A DNA stretch of 64,000 bases from SBAX01 sp043806315 (GCA_043806315.1 JAZDHF010000266.1:8370-72369), one strand, 5' to 3'; positions 1 through 7,189 are shown, numbered from the stretch's first letter. Notes: generated by a model from the sequence alone, not told the origin. Numbers and translations: made by a program.

Positions 1-116
1 GAGTACCCGAAGATCACAACGAGAGCCGACTTCTTAGCCTCAGCCTCTTCGGCCTTGGTAATTTCTTGGCCGACCTGTCGGCCTGTCAGTTTCGCCGCCA
101 ACTCTTCCTTTGTCAT
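1..116 (-). CDS. Small conserved phage protein, 3' part cut by window edge
   Basis: The reading frame starts at ATG 116 and runs open off base 1 (38 codons visible). It begins MTKEELAAKL and reaches the hydrophobic stretch SALVVIFGY. The start overlaps the stop of the preceding gene by ATGA. The start resembles a small phage family with an LVVxFG strand, recalled from memory only. Function unknown. It is the last visible gene of the leftward small-gene operon. Confidence 0.6.
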   Translation of the reverse strand, partial: MTKEELAAKLTGRQVGQEITKAEEAEAKKSALVVIFGY

Positions 117-397
117 TTCGCCTCCGGTTTAGGGTACGCCGCTCCATAGCCAGCGTCTACCCGGTTATCGCTCCGGTGGAGTTTCCAAACCCCAGCGCCC
201 TTTTGCGGGGCGCGATCTGGTGCCGGAGATCCTTCCTGCCGTTCTCGCCCTCGCCGTTGGCGATTGGCCGCAGTTTTCGGATCCCGGCATAAGCTGGCGG
301 GCCGGGTCGATGTTACCGGCCGTGTCCGCAGCGATTGACCGTCGCCTAGAACGTGCCGCGCGCACGCCGCCGCCAGCGTAAACTCGTTCATTTCCAT
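113..397 (-). CDS. Hypothetical phage protein, 94 aa
   Basis: I chose ATG 397 (MEMNEFTLAAACARHV) because a purine-rich GGAAGGCGGGG precedes it and an upstream start would run into the previous gene. It ends by ATGA overlap with the next gene. The C-terminal half is rich in Arg, Pro and Gln and low in complexity. No known domain was recognised. ATG 391 is an alternative start two codons later. Confidence 0.5.
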   Translation of the reverse strand: MEMNEFTLAAACARHVLGDGQSLRTRPVTSTRPASLCRDPKTAANRQRRGRERQEGSPAPDRAPQKGAGVWKLHRSDNRVDAGYGAAYPKPEAK

Positions 398-419
398 CCC
401 CGCCTTCCAATTGCCCTCT

Positions 420-812
420 TCATTCCTCGCCTTCCCCGCAACCCGCCATGTCCCGCTCGTGATCACCGGGTTTGTCCCAGAGATCGCTTCGGAAATCGGC
501 GATCGTAGAGAGTTTGTCGCAGCGTTTGCACCGGCTCACGCCGATAATCACGCCAAACCCGCCGCGGGCATCCCAGTCATGGCAACCCCAGGCACATAGT
601 TCGGGAGCACTTGGGCGTCGGTAGAGAGACGCATCGGGGACAGCGGGGTAGGTACCCGCTGAGTTCGGCTCTGGCGAGGTTATGCGACGATGCTCGCGCA
701 CTTCTTCGCGATCCATCACCGCCTGGTCCCGCTCCCATGCACGCGCCTGTCGATACGACGCAGGGAAACAAGACGCGCAGGCCGGATCGCCGCAGAGGCA
801 GAGTTCAGGCAT
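420..812 (-). CDS. Cys-rich hypothetical protein, 130 aa
   Basis: It starts MPELCLCGDPACASC, with four cysteines in the first 15 residues. A second group lies near residues 73-98 (CAWGCHDW and CKRCDK). Both look like zinc-binding knuckles. It overlaps the 3' end of the annealing-type gene by 8 bases, so the two are probably translated together. Function unknown. It is one of more than a dozen small zinc-ribbon-like proteins in this genome. Confidence 0.6.
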   Translation of the reverse strand: MPELCLCGDPACASCFPASYRQARAWERDQAVMDREEVREHRRITSPEPNSAGTYPAVPDASLYRRPSAPELCAWGCHDWDARGGFGVIIGVSRCKRCDKLSTIADFRSDLWDKPGDHERDMAGCGEGEE

Positions 813-1983
813 CCACCGCCCCCATCGTGAATCCAGCCGCTTGAGCTTCCGTAACCATGGCCTTGTAGACCTTGCGGCCGGTTTTGAAATCGGGGATCTC
901 GGTCAAGGTGGCGTAGCCGGCGGCTCCGAGCATTCGACCGAAAGCCGAACTGCCAAGAATCGTTTCGAGCGCATTGAACCCCTTCGCCAATTCGATGCCA
1001 AGCAGCGAACCTTCCTGTGCTTTCATATCGGCAATCTTCCGTTCGGCGGTTCCCTGTTGAGTCGGTCCTTTCTCGCCTTCCGGCGGCTCCGCCGCAGTGT
1101 AGCGGATTTTGAGGGCCTGCTGAAACGTCGTCTCACCTTCCTTGATGGCGGTTCCGAGTTCGCGGAGCGTAGTCACATCCTCATCGCGCCATTGTTCCAC
1201 GGGCTTCCCGAGATAGTTGATAAGGTCGCTCGGGATCACACCGAGTCCACCGAAGCGGTCAATCCACTTCTTTACCGCCGCCTTCGGGTCGCTCTTGTCT
1301 TCTTTCGCCAAGGTTTCCGCGACCTTCTCTTCGCAATCCTCCAAGATGTCGCGCGGGCAGAGTTTCAGGAGGAAGTTTCTCTGCACCTTGGAAATGGCCG
1401 AATTCTGTTTCGCCAGAATCTCATCGTCCGTCGCCGCGACCAGGAACGTCATGTCGCCGCGCGAATTCACACGACTGGAGATCACATCGCGCCCTTCCGG
1501 GGGAAGCCATTCTTCGCCGCGTTTCTTCCCGCGCTTCTCGACTACCTTCGCAACCGTGACCTCTTGCGACCACGGTACGTTGCGCTGAAGATCCGTCACG
1601 CCGATGCGGACGATTCTCAGCTGGTCGTCCTCGTAACTGGTAGAGGTCCACGGCTTGACGTTGCCCATTTCCTGAGCCAAGGTCTCCGCAAAACGGATGG
1701 TGAATCCGCGGGCTTTCGTTTCGGTCCACACGTCATTGATGAGCGCCTTGCCGACTGGCTTGCAGTAACGGGTCACCTCTGCGAATCGGGGGCGCCGGCA
1801 GTGATCCATCATCCGCCCCCGCACGTCTAGCCAGACGCGCGGGTGACGTTCGGCCATCACATACTCAGCCTGAATGATGGCCTGCTCACGCGCCGCTATC
1901 CCCGCGACGCTCTTCTCGGAAGTCGTAGCAATTTGCTCCGCGCCGAACTCTTCCCGCTTCACCAGCGCCTGCTGCTCATTCAT
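805..1983 (-). CDS. Conserved phage protein, possible ssDNA-annealing recombinase
   Basis: 392 aa. The N-terminal and middle parts contain CRRPRFAEVTRYCKPVGK, FTIRFAETLAQEMGNV and DQLRIVRIGVTDLQRNV, then KQNSAISKVQRNFLLKL. Near residues 247-285 comes GLGVIPSDLINYLGK followed by an LRELGTAIKEGE-type segment. That tail resembles the tail of RecT/ERF-like annealing proteins, and the body matches a widespread phage family seen next to recombination genes. Annealing activity is therefore inference. It has a GAGG ribosome site and overlaps the 56-aa gene upstream. No exonuclease partner was recognised nearby. Confidence 0.55.
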   Translation of the reverse strand: MNEQQALVKREEFGAEQIATTSEKSVAGIAAREQAIIQAEYVMAERHPRVWLDVRGRMMDHCRRPRFAEVTRYCKPVGKALINDVWTETKARGFTIRFAETLAQEMGNVKPWTSTSYEDDQLRIVRIGVTDLQRNVPWSQEVTVAKVVEKRGKKRGEEWLPPEGRDVISSRVNSRGDMTFLVAATDDEILAKQNSAISKVQRNFLLKLCPRDILEDCEEKVAETLAKEDKSDPKAAVKKWIDRFGGLGVIPSDLINYLGKPVEQWRDEDVTTLRELGTAIKEGETTFQQALKIRYTAAEPPEGEKGPTQQGTAERKIADMKAQEGSLLGIELAKGFNALETILGSSAFGRMLGAAGYATLTEIPDFKTGRKVYKAMVTEAQAAGFTMGAVDA

Positions 1984-2146
1984 GCGGTGCCTCTTCGCTC
2001 GTCGGCTTCTCGCCCTTGCGCCACTTCCGTACCGGATTGCACGTCGCGCATCGCAACCCGCCGCGAAATCGGGTGAGATCGTGGCAGGCCAAGGCGCAGC
2101 GTAGTAACCGCAGGGCCGCTTTTAGGCTAGCCAAATAACTCAGCAT
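1976..2146 (-). CDS. Small zinc-knuckle protein, 56 aa
   Basis: It opens MLSYLASLKAALRLLRCALAC and carries C17, C21-H22, then C33-x2-C36, consistent with a small zinc knuckle. A strong AGGAGG ribosome site sits 6 bases before ATG 2146. The stop overlaps the start of the next gene by 8 bases. Function unknown; its role as an expressed gene is supported by the ribosome site and coupling. Confidence 0.6.
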   Translation of the reverse strand: MLSYLASLKAALRLLRCALACHDLTRFRGGLRCATCNPVRKWRKGEKPTSEEAPHE

Positions 2147-2165
2147 CGGTTCCTCCTCGTTTTCT

Positions 2166-2193
2166 CCGGGCCGGTTCCCCTATCCCGGCCCGG
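2166..2193 (-). other. 9-bp GC hairpin in the leader of the 56-aa gene
   Basis: CCGGGCCGG at 2166-2174 pairs perfectly with CCGGCCCGG at 2185-2193 around a 10-base loop. It lies about 20 bases upstream of the AGGAGG ribosome site. There is no T run after it, so it is not a classical terminator. It could be an attenuator or an mRNA-processing or stability element. The 137 bases between the flanking genes hold nothing else clear. Confidence 0.5.
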
Positions 2194-2283
2194 TTACTAC
2201 CCTCTCCGGGCGACTCAGCGTGACGGCCAAGCCGCCCGGTACCTCATCATCTAAGTTGTGGTTAAACACCGTGTGCGTTCGGG

Positions 2284-2526
2284 CTAATACCGCATGGCCC
2301 ACCTCCTTCCTCTCCCGTCACGGAACTCTAAACTGGCGGCGCGGATTCTTACCGCTCCCTGTTCCGGCAGGACCGATGTCCCCGCCAATCGCACGCGGGC
2401 GCGAATCATCGGGTGTTCTCGCCACCTGACCGCCAGCAAGCTGGAGCCGGAGATCCGATCATCCGTCGGACTGACCCGCAGGTCCCGCAGCCTCGCAAGT
2501 CCCGGATCTCCGGCGTAAGTCATCAC
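2284..2526 (-). CDS. Hypothetical protein, 80 aa
   Basis: Starts MMTYAGDPGLARLRDL by ATGA overlap with the preceding gene. It is rich in Arg and Val with no recognisable domain; the C-terminus SLEFRDGRGRRWAMRY suggests beta-strand content. Support comes mainly from the coupled start and open frame, so this is a moderate-confidence gene. Confidence 0.5.
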   Translation of the reverse strand: MMTYAGDPGLARLRDLRVSPTDDRISGSSLLAVRWREHPMIRARVRLAGTSVLPEQGAVRIRAASLEFRDGRGRRWAMRY

Positions 2527-3053
2527 AATGAACCTTCCTGTGCCACGATGATCTTGTTTTCGGCCTCTTCACGGGCGAGTTCATCATGCGCCTCGCTCCA
2601 GGTATCCATGGACGCGCCGTGAATCCGCTCCGTCTCATCCAGGCACGCCCTGAATTCCTCCGCTGACAATTCAGGTTTAGTGGCCCTCTCCGCCGCCCGC
2701 AGACTCTCCAATAACTCGTCCTTCCGCGGGCCGGTCACGGACGCGGCCTGGGCGCGGGCGGTGGCGATGGTCTGATCCCTGATGCTATAGGGCGAACCAG
2801 GCGGCTGGAGGCCCTCGAAAGTTGCAAGGAGCATTGATAGCGGAAGGCGCGGTTTCCCTTTTCGGTTTGCCACTTCCGCATCGTCCAGTCGATCAAGTAC
2901 CGCGATCAGATGCTCCTTCTGCGGTAACATCGGCCCGTCGCCAGCCGCAATCGCCACCGCCTCCGCGAAGAAGTCGCGCCGCGGGTCGGGTGGTTCACAC
3001 GCCGGACAATGGCAAGGGTAATCGTTTGGATCTCGAGGTGCTCCGTGTGTCAT
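2523..3053 (-). CDS. Hypothetical protein sharing a helical segment with a neighbour, 176 aa
   Basis: ATG 3053 follows an AGAGGAG ribosome site. The N-terminus (MTHGAPRDPNDYPCHCPACE) has a CHCPAC zinc-knuckle-like cluster. Residues about 94-123 contain TIATARAQAASVTGPRKDEL, nearly repeated as AIATARAQAASVTDPEKVAQ in the gene at 3378-3719. The C-terminal part is acidic and helical. Function unknown. Confidence 0.65.
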   Translation of the reverse strand: MTHGAPRDPNDYPCHCPACEPPDPRRDFFAEAVAIAAGDGPMLPQKEHLIAVLDRLDDAEVANRKGKPRLPLSMLLATFEGLQPPGSPYSIRDQTIATARAQAASVTGPRKDELLESLRAAERATKPELSAEEFRACLDETERIHGASMDTWSEAHDELAREEAENKIIVAQEGSL

Positions 3054-3096
3054 TTGCTCCTCTTGACTGTCAACGTCCCGTCTCGCGCCCCGCTTC

Positions 3097-3381
3097 TCAT
3101 GGCTTCCTTCCTGTCAGGGGTTCCACCTCAAAGACGTGAAACACTAGCGTTCCACGGAGAAGCTGGACGGTCCCGATGAATTGCTTTACCGGGTGATTGA
3201 TCGGATGACCTGTTCCGGCCACCCTGAAATAGCGTTTTTCGGGCGCGTCTTCGAGATCTACCAGGACCCAGAGGCAAATGACTTCCCACTGGGCCTGAAC
3301 CGAGAGGATAATTGCCCCACGGGGCATCTCAACCTCCAGAAACCCGCCGATCTCAAGCGGGTATTTATAGACCATTTTCAT
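3097..3381 (-). CDS. DUF7352-like small phage protein
   Basis: 94 aa, starting MKMVYKYPLEIGGFLEVEMP, then ILSVQAQWEVICLWVLVD, FRVAGTGHPI and LVFHVFEV. This strand order and these motifs match a very common phage family of about 90 residues (recalled as DUF7352). It is likely a small beta protein of unknown role. It is coupled by ATGA to the gene upstream. Confidence 0.75.
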   Translation of the reverse strand: MKMVYKYPLEIGGFLEVEMPRGAIILSVQAQWEVICLWVLVDLEDAPEKRYFRVAGTGHPINHPVKQFIGTVQLLRGTLVFHVFEVEPLTGRKP

Positions 3382-3719
3382 GGATGGTCATTTCGCGCCG
3401 CCCGCGCCGCCACGTCTAGGCACGCCGTCAATTGCGCCACCTTCTCGGGATCGGTCACGGACGCGGCCTGAGCGCGGGCCGTGGCGATGGCAAATTTTCG
3501 GTAATCGAACGGTTTCGTCATCCGCAGAAAATGCCCATGGGACACTCTCTGCCGGTTATCGTCGAATCTGACATCTATCAGATATCCGTCTCCCTGACGG
3601 AAATACACCCGCTCAACTGTCGCAGGCTTCCAAAACTGGGAGTTGTCTCCCTGATCCCCTACGGGTGACCATACTTCGGCGTCGAATACCACCAGACGAG
3701 TACCACGTTGGACACTCAT
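3378..3719 (-). CDS. Hypothetical protein with duplicated helical segment, 113 aa
   Basis: The N-terminal two thirds (RLVVFDAEVWSPVGD, ATVERVYFRQGDGYLIDVRF) look like a small beta barrel. The C-terminal third carries AIATARAQAASVTDPEKVAQ, nearly identical to a segment of the gene at 2523-3053. The DNA over that segment is also nearly identical (about 3454-3490 against 2737-2771). It is ATGA-coupled on both sides. Function unknown. Confidence 0.6.
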   Translation of the reverse strand: MSVQRGTRLVVFDAEVWSPVGDQGDNSQFWKPATVERVYFRQGDGYLIDVRFDDNRQRVSHGHFLRMTKPFDYRKFAIATARAQAASVTDPEKVAQLTACLDVAARAARNDHP

Positions 3720-3913
3720 GTTGCCCTCCGTACTGCCAGCGTCCCATCACTCGCGCCCCTCACCGACGCCTCCAACAGACGCGACGCAGTTTTGAGTACC
3801 GGGCTATTTGTATTGCAGCCCATCCCAAGGAGCCTGCTCGCCAAGTACTGTAAATCCTTGGCTTCGTAATCCCGACTCAATCGGCGAATAGTCTCGGCTC
3901 GGCGGGTGGTCAT
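3716..3913 (-). CDS. Hypothetical protein, 65 aa
   Basis: Starts MTTRRAETIRRLSRDYEAKD and is mostly helical and basic. It overlaps both neighbours by ATGA. No domain was recognised. Its place in an unbroken coupled chain is the main support. Confidence 0.5.
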   Translation of the reverse strand: MTTRRAETIRRLSRDYEAKDLQYLASRLLGMGCNTNSPVLKTASRLLEASVRGASDGTLAVRRAT

Positions 3914-4137
3914 GCCATCCTCCGCATGACCGATGATAATTTCGTCTTATCCTTTTTGGTCCAGCAAGGACACTGATCCCAAGTGTCCCAGACCCGCATA
4001 GGAGACGGCACATTGATCGGCAAGGGAGCCAGCCAACCTATAGGTGGCTTCCAGCCGCACGTCCCCATAGAGTACTTACCACTGGCCGAAAAGTCCCCGA
4101 GTTTACATGTCCCGCAGGTTGTTTTCGCCTTTGCCAT
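3910..4137 (-). CDS. Cys-rich small protein, 75 aa
   Basis: MAKAKTTCGTCKLGDF contains a CxxC pair, followed by TCGWKPP and WDQCPCW. Five or six cysteines in 75 residues suggest one or two zinc sites. It overlaps the next gene by ATGA. Small proteins of this pattern (CxTCKxxDF) are frequent in phage accessory regions. Function unknown. Confidence 0.6.
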   Translation of the reverse strand: MAKAKTTCGTCKLGDFSASGKYSMGTCGWKPPIGWLAPLPINVPSPMRVWDTWDQCPCWTKKDKTKLSSVMRRMA

Positions 4138-4138
4138 C

Positions 4139-4243
4139 TCAGTCGGCCTCCAGAACTACGTGGTATATCGCCTTGTGTGTCCACATCGGATCGAGTTTCC
4201 CCGCTACGCATTTTCTGAGTTGATCTGGAGTTTGTGCGCTCAC
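4139..4243 (-). CDS. Very small hypothetical protein, 34 aa
   Basis: A GTG start at 4243 overlaps the stop of the preceding gene as GTGA. The product reads MSAQTPDQLRKCVAGKLDPM and then WTHKAIYHVVLEAD. It fills exactly the space between its neighbours in the coupled chain. The alternative frame (TTG 4247) runs far into the next gene and looks like a shadow. The call rests on position and composition only. Confidence 0.45.
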   Translation of the reverse strand: MSAQTPDQLRKCVAGKLDPMWTHKAIYHVVLEAD

Positions 4244-4653
4244 GCAATTCTCCACAAGTTCCATACCCACAGAACCAGCCAGCAGATATACTCCCGCCCC
4301 TGCCAGACGTTCAGCCAAAACAGGGCGCAGATCGCCGACCCGCAGATCCAGATTAGGAGTCGCTTCGTCCGTTGCTCCGCCAGAAGTTCTCCGATCAGGA
4401 TGGCCTTCACGTCCTCAACCTGGTCGATCTCGGCCTTCAGGATAGCCTCGCGAGTGTCACGACGATTCATCTCGGCGCGCGCCTTGTCTTCCAGGTTCAG
4501 GAAGATTACGCTGATCGCGTCGAGCGGCGCATCGGGCGGGGGGTATGCGCGGCGGTGAAGGTCCTCGACCTCGCGGACGCCGGGGCCAGGCACGATCTGG
4601 ATTTCGCCGAGCAATTGCTCGGCAGTCAACGATTCTGATTGTTGTTTGCTCAT
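4240..4653 (-). CDS. Membrane protein with coiled-coil N-terminus, 137 aa
   Basis: ATG 4653 (MSKQQSESLTAEQLLGEIQI) was chosen because it makes an ATGA overlap with the upstream gene. A charged helical region is followed near residues 103-128 by a hydrophobic segment (LLIWICGSAICALFWLNVW) and a second Trp/Leu-rich stretch. The topology is soluble N-terminus, then one or two membrane spans. Function unknown. Confidence 0.6.
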   Translation of the reverse strand: MSKQQSESLTAEQLLGEIQIVPGPGVREVEDLHRRAYPPPDAPLDAISVIFLNLEDKARAEMNRRDTREAILKAEIDQVEDVKAILIGELLAEQRTKRLLIWICGSAICALFWLNVWQGREYICWLVLWVWNLWRIA

Positions 4654-4859
4654 GCCCACCTCTTCACTTCTCTTACCGCCAGCGGGTACGCCCGCAGCCA
4701 TCTCGTCGGGACTAGCGCCACTTCCCACCCCAGGCACAGCAGAAATGCCCTAACGTGCAATACGGCAAGCGCCAGGAGCACTAGCGGGCCGCGGTGAGAG
4801 CGGGAGTACTCCACGCCGAACACCAACGCTAGGGCGACGGCGGAAGCTTCGAGGATCAT
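4650..4859 (-). CDS. Small membrane protein, 69 aa
   Basis: Begins MILEASAVALALVFGVEYSR and has two hydrophobic segments (residues 5-17 and about 28-49) with basic residues between and at the C-terminus. It is ATGA-coupled to both neighbours. It could be a second holin-like or membrane accessory protein, but it is far from the lysis genes. Function unknown. Confidence 0.55.
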   Translation of the reverse strand: MILEASAVALALVFGVEYSRSHRGPLVLLALAVLHVRAFLLCLGWEVALVPTRWLRAYPLAVREVKRWA

Positions 4860-5347
4860 GCCAGCCTCCGCAAGTGCGAAGCGGAGCGGTTGCGATGGTA
4901 ATAACGATTGGCGTTGACCGCATTGCAATCCTTGCAGCGACTTCCGGGAGTCCCCCCGTTGGACTTCGCAATCTCACTGAATGGCTTTGGCAAATTACAT
5001 TGACAACACCGTTTCATCCTGACTGTAGCCAAGAACCTATTGATGACTCGGCTAGCATGATTCCCGTTGCATTTTCCAGTCGCCTGCCATGCATAGAATA
5101 TGGCTTGCTCTTCGGCTTGCTTGGCGGTGATCTCGGCTTCCAGGCACATTTTCCTCTGGGTTGCTTCTCGTTGCCTGCCCGTTATTCCGAACCGCTTGGC
5201 AATCTGCCGCACCCATTCCCGCGAGACGCCGACTTCATCCGCAATGGCCTGGAAGCCGAGGGCCGGGTTATCGAGTAACCGCCGCACCAGCTCAGGATTG
5301 GCAATTGGAATCGGGCCTCTCACCGCCGCATCTTTCTTGTCAGCCAC
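4856..5347 (-). CDS. HTH plus zinc-ribbon DNA-binding protein, 163 aa
   Basis: Residues about 18-57 (LVRRLLDNPALGFQAIADEV then REWVRQIAKRFGI) form a sigma-70-region-4-like helix-turn-helix. Residues about 113-142 contain CCQCNLPKP and CKDCN, a CxxC...CxxC ribbon typical of small phage nuclease-like or DNA-binding proteins. The start is GTG 5347 with no clear ribosome site, so it probably depends on coupling with the overlapping 31-aa gene. Likely a regulator or DNA-binding factor. Confidence 0.65.
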   Translation of the reverse strand: MADKKDAAVRGPIPIANPELVRRLLDNPALGFQAIADEVGVSREWVRQIAKRFGITGRQREATQRKMCLEAEITAKQAEEQAIFYAWQATGKCNGNHASRVINRFLATVRMKRCCQCNLPKPFSEIAKSNGGTPGSRCKDCNAVNANRYYHRNRSASHLRRLA

Positions 5348-5415
5348 GCCGACAGAATCACGCCGAACAGCGCGATGCCGAGCCAGAACAGCACCTCGAT
5401 GGCGCGGGCCTTCAT
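5320..5415 (-). CDS. 31-aa single-pass membrane peptide
   Basis: The product is MKARAIEVLFWLGIALFGVI followed by LSAWLTRKMRR: one 17-20-residue membrane span flanked by basic ends. ATG 5415 is preceded by AGGTGGAG. The gene overlaps the start of the HTH-zinc protein by 28 bases. It is too short for most gene finders, but ribosome site, topology and position all agree. Confidence 0.5.
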   Translation of the reverse strand: MKARAIEVLFWLGIALFGVILSAWLTRKMRR

Positions 5416-5446
5416 CGTCTCCACCTCTTGCCGGGGCAGGTTTCTT

Positions 5447-5668
5447 TCACTTTGCCCCCATCTGCGCCGCGACCTGCGCGGCGATCTCGCGGATCAGATA
5501 TGCAGTCCTACTTTGTCCGGTCCCGCGCAATGCGGCGGCCACCTTGAGCGCGCTCACCACCTCCCGGCATCGCGCCGGGCTTCGCTCTTGCTCTGCCAGC
5601 CGCGCGTTGACCCGCAGCGCCACTTCGGCGCGGAAGGCGGCAGTGTCGAGATCGCGGGTGGGCGTCAT
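5447..5668 (-). CDS. Hypothetical helical protein, 73 aa
   Basis: ATG 5668 (MTPTRDLDTAAFRAEVALRV) makes an ATGA overlap with the upstream gene. The whole protein is predicted helical (Ala, Arg, Glu rich). Longer starts overlap the neighbour and look non-coding. Function unknown. Confidence 0.5.
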   Translation of the reverse strand: MTPTRDLDTAAFRAEVALRVNARLAEQERSPARCREVVSALKVAAALRGTGQSRTAYLIREIAAQVAAQMGAK

Positions 5669-5955
5669 GCGGCCCTCCAAGATTTCCGCATGATGTTCAA
5701 CGCCATCCGCCGCCGGTTCTTGCGCGGTTCGCCACCGGCCACGTCGGCCCGGCTGACGTACCGGAACGCGGTTGCCAACGCCCGGTGTCGCTTCTGTTGG
5801 CGGCTGTCCAACGACGGCACAGGCACCGCAGCCGGCCGCTTCGGGTCCCGAATCGTCTGCCAAGCGGCTCGGAACATCTTCCGAATGCCGGAAGACCGGC
5901 GGGCAGCCAAACCCGCAATCCTCTCCTGGTGCCGGACTTGCGCGGGATCTCTCAT
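5665..5955 (-). CDS. Basic hypothetical protein, 96 aa
   Basis: Starts MRDPAQVRHQERIAGLAARR and is strongly basic throughout (Arg and Lys in clusters). It is ATGA-coupled to the Cro-like gene upstream and to the next gene. The charge suggests nucleic-acid binding, but no fold was recognised. Confidence 0.5.
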   Translation of the reverse strand: MRDPAQVRHQERIAGLAARRSSGIRKMFRAAWQTIRDPKRPAAVPVPSLDSRQQKRHRALATAFRYVSRADVAGGEPRKNRRRMALNIMRKSWRAA

Positions 5956-6134
5956 GCCGCCTCCGCGCCGGTCGTGAGTTTCTTCAGCCGCGCGAGTTCC
6001 CGCTCGATGGCGGCGGAGACGGCCTTATGCTTGCGCTCGCCCTTGGCGACCAAGCAAACGGTCACCGCCGATACTTCGCACATCCGCGCAATCCGCGCTT
6101 GCGCGCCCCGTGGAAGTTTGATTCGTTTAGCCAT
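5952..6134 (-). CDS. Cro-like HTH repressor, 60 aa
   Basis: MAKRIKLPRGAQARIARMCE followed by VSAVTVCLVAKGERKHK is a compact Cro/C1-type helix-turn-helix, with the recognition helix about residues 21-32. It is the first gene of the leftward small-gene operon. ATG 6134 has no ribosome site, and the -10 box lies only about 8 bases upstream, so the transcript is probably leaderless. A longer in-frame start (6293) would run through the promoter and is disfavoured. Probably autorepresses from the adjacent dyad. Confidence 0.65.
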   Translation of the reverse strand: MAKRIKLPRGAQARIARMCEVSAVTVCLVAKGERKHKAVSAAIERELARLKKLTTGAEAA

Positions 6135-6141
6135 TGCTTCA

Positions 6142-6169
6142 ATCTTACGGAAGATTACGTAAATGTCAA
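6142..6169 (-). promoter_or_regulatory. Promoter with embedded operator for the Cro-like gene
   Basis: On the minus strand TTGACA (6169-6164) is followed after 16 bases by TAAGAT (6147-6142). Inside lie TTACGTAA (6155-6162), a perfect 8-bp palindrome, and AATCTT-N4-AAGATT (6141-6156), a 6-bp dyad. RNA polymerase and a dimeric repressor would compete here. The predicted transcript start is at or within 2 bases of the ATG. Confidence 0.6.
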
Positions 6170-6384
6170 TACCCTCATGAATATTTATTTTTGCTGGGTC
6201 AAAATCAGCGATTTCTGAAGGCTTCCAGGCATAGCGACGGCTTCCCTTGTCGTTTTTGCCTTCGCGGCCCTTCCGCAAGGTGTTGCCTTTCAACGTCAGT
6301 TCCGGTTCAGAGATCTTGGCGTAGACCGCTTGAGCTTAGTCTGTTAACGACGTGGACCGGGATGTAGCCGCCATACAGGTTCTA
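6170..6384. other. Gap between Cro-like and Mom-like units, possible gene remnant
   Basis: This 215-base stretch has no convincing gene. A minus-strand frame reading AKISEPELTLKGNTLRKG continues in frame into the Cro-like gene, is open for about 70 codons after a stop and looks protein-like. It could be a decayed gene or an N-terminal extension. AT content is higher than in the flanks near 6170-6200. Confidence 0.35.
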
Positions 6385-6549
6385 CTACCTGCCCAGCGCC
6401 CGGATTTCATCCTCGAAGTCTATCGCCATCGGTGCCTTTTTCCGTATCTCTTTGAAACAAGAGGCTGTTTTTTCATATTTCGGTTGCGAAGGAGCCTCAA
6501 TAGCCAACCGTCCTGGACAGCCCAGGATAACCGGAACGTCAGCGAACAT
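6385..6549 (-). CDS. Small protein linked to the Mom-like gene, 54 aa
   Basis: ATG 6549 lies inside the last codons of the Mom-like gene and follows a good GGAGG site at 8 bases spacing. The product (MFADVPVILGCPGRLAIEAP ... MAIDFEDEIRALGR) is unrelated to proteins I know. The tight overlap suggests translation together with the modification enzyme; a role as partner or regulator is inference. Confidence 0.55.
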   Translation of the reverse strand: MFADVPVILGCPGRLAIEAPSQPKYEKTASCFKEIRKKAPMAIDFEDEIRALGR

Positions 6550-7189
6550 TGGACTGCCTCCGTTTTTCATGATGGCCGTCCAACCAATACACATACCTAA
6601 ACTTGGAAATTCTTGGGATTCGTGAAATCTCGATGCCGTCTGGGACGTGCGCCCGGCGCGAGTACCGCTTCCCCGCCGCGTCTTCGTAATCGAACCGGGG
6701 CGTTTTCCGCTCTTGATCCGTATGCCCGTCGCTGATCCAGTTTCCGGCCCGGTAAATCGTACCCTGATGCCCCGCGGAGGGATCAGCGTAAGACACCAGA
6801 CACCCAACATCGCGCCGGTTCTTCCGTAACCACTGAATCGCGCGGGACATAAACCACGTCTCTGCGTTCTTCGGGGTTCCGTCCTCAATGAATAGCCGCG
6901 CCAGTTCCCATGCCGCTGTTCCGTAACGCTTCGCGGTCTCACGCGGAGGTAGGGCGAACACGATACAGCCGATTACGGAGCACTTTTCGATCAAGGCCAG
7001 CGTCAAGACGACAACTCCCGGCCAGTGGTGGAGGTAGTGCTTTCGAACGAGGTGGTCCACTGCGGGCCGCCCAACCTCCATCACCCTCCAACCTGCGAAT
7101 GGACGCAGTGCGAGCGTGGGAGTTGAAGCGTCGGTCTGTTTGGTGGATTCCGTACCACCCTCCCTCGAAGGGTCGCGGTGGGCTGGCAT
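6539..7189 (-). CDS. Mom-like adenine modification protein (GNAT fold)
   Basis: 216 aa from ATG 7189; ATG 7081 (MEVGRPAVDHLVRKHYLHHW) is an alternative. Key motifs match the phage Mu Mom family: HYLHHWPG, VIGCIVFALPP, AAWELARLFIED, NAETWFMSRAIQWL, and LVSYADPSAGHQGTIYRAGN followed by W. Mom proteins convert adenine in phage DNA to a methylcarbamoyl form that blocks host restriction enzymes. It has its own promoter and a 5' hairpin, and a small gene overlaps its end. No Com homologue was recognised. Function is by family analogy. Confidence 0.7.
   Translation of the reverse strand: MPAHRDPSREGGTESTKQTDASTPTLALRPFAGWRVMEVGRPAVDHLVRKHYLHHWPGVVVLTLALIEKCSVIGCIVFALPPRETAKRYGTAAWELARLFIEDGTPKNAETWFMSRAIQWLRKNRRDVGCLVSYADPSAGHQGTIYRAGNWISDGHTDQERKTPRFDYEDAAGKRYSRRAHVPDGIEISRIPRISKFRYVYWLDGHHEKRRQSNVR

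Noticed and set aside
682..1830. Rightward 382-aa frame opposite the annealing-type gene
   Set aside because: Antisense shadow of a leftward gene with recognisable conserved motifs; no ribosome site and Arg/Phe-rich low-complexity product.
6385..6942. Full 185-aa version of the frame containing the 54-aa gene
   Set aside because: The N-terminal 131 codons are antisense-type Arg/Gly-rich sequence inside the Mom-like gene; only the last 54 codons have a ribosome site.
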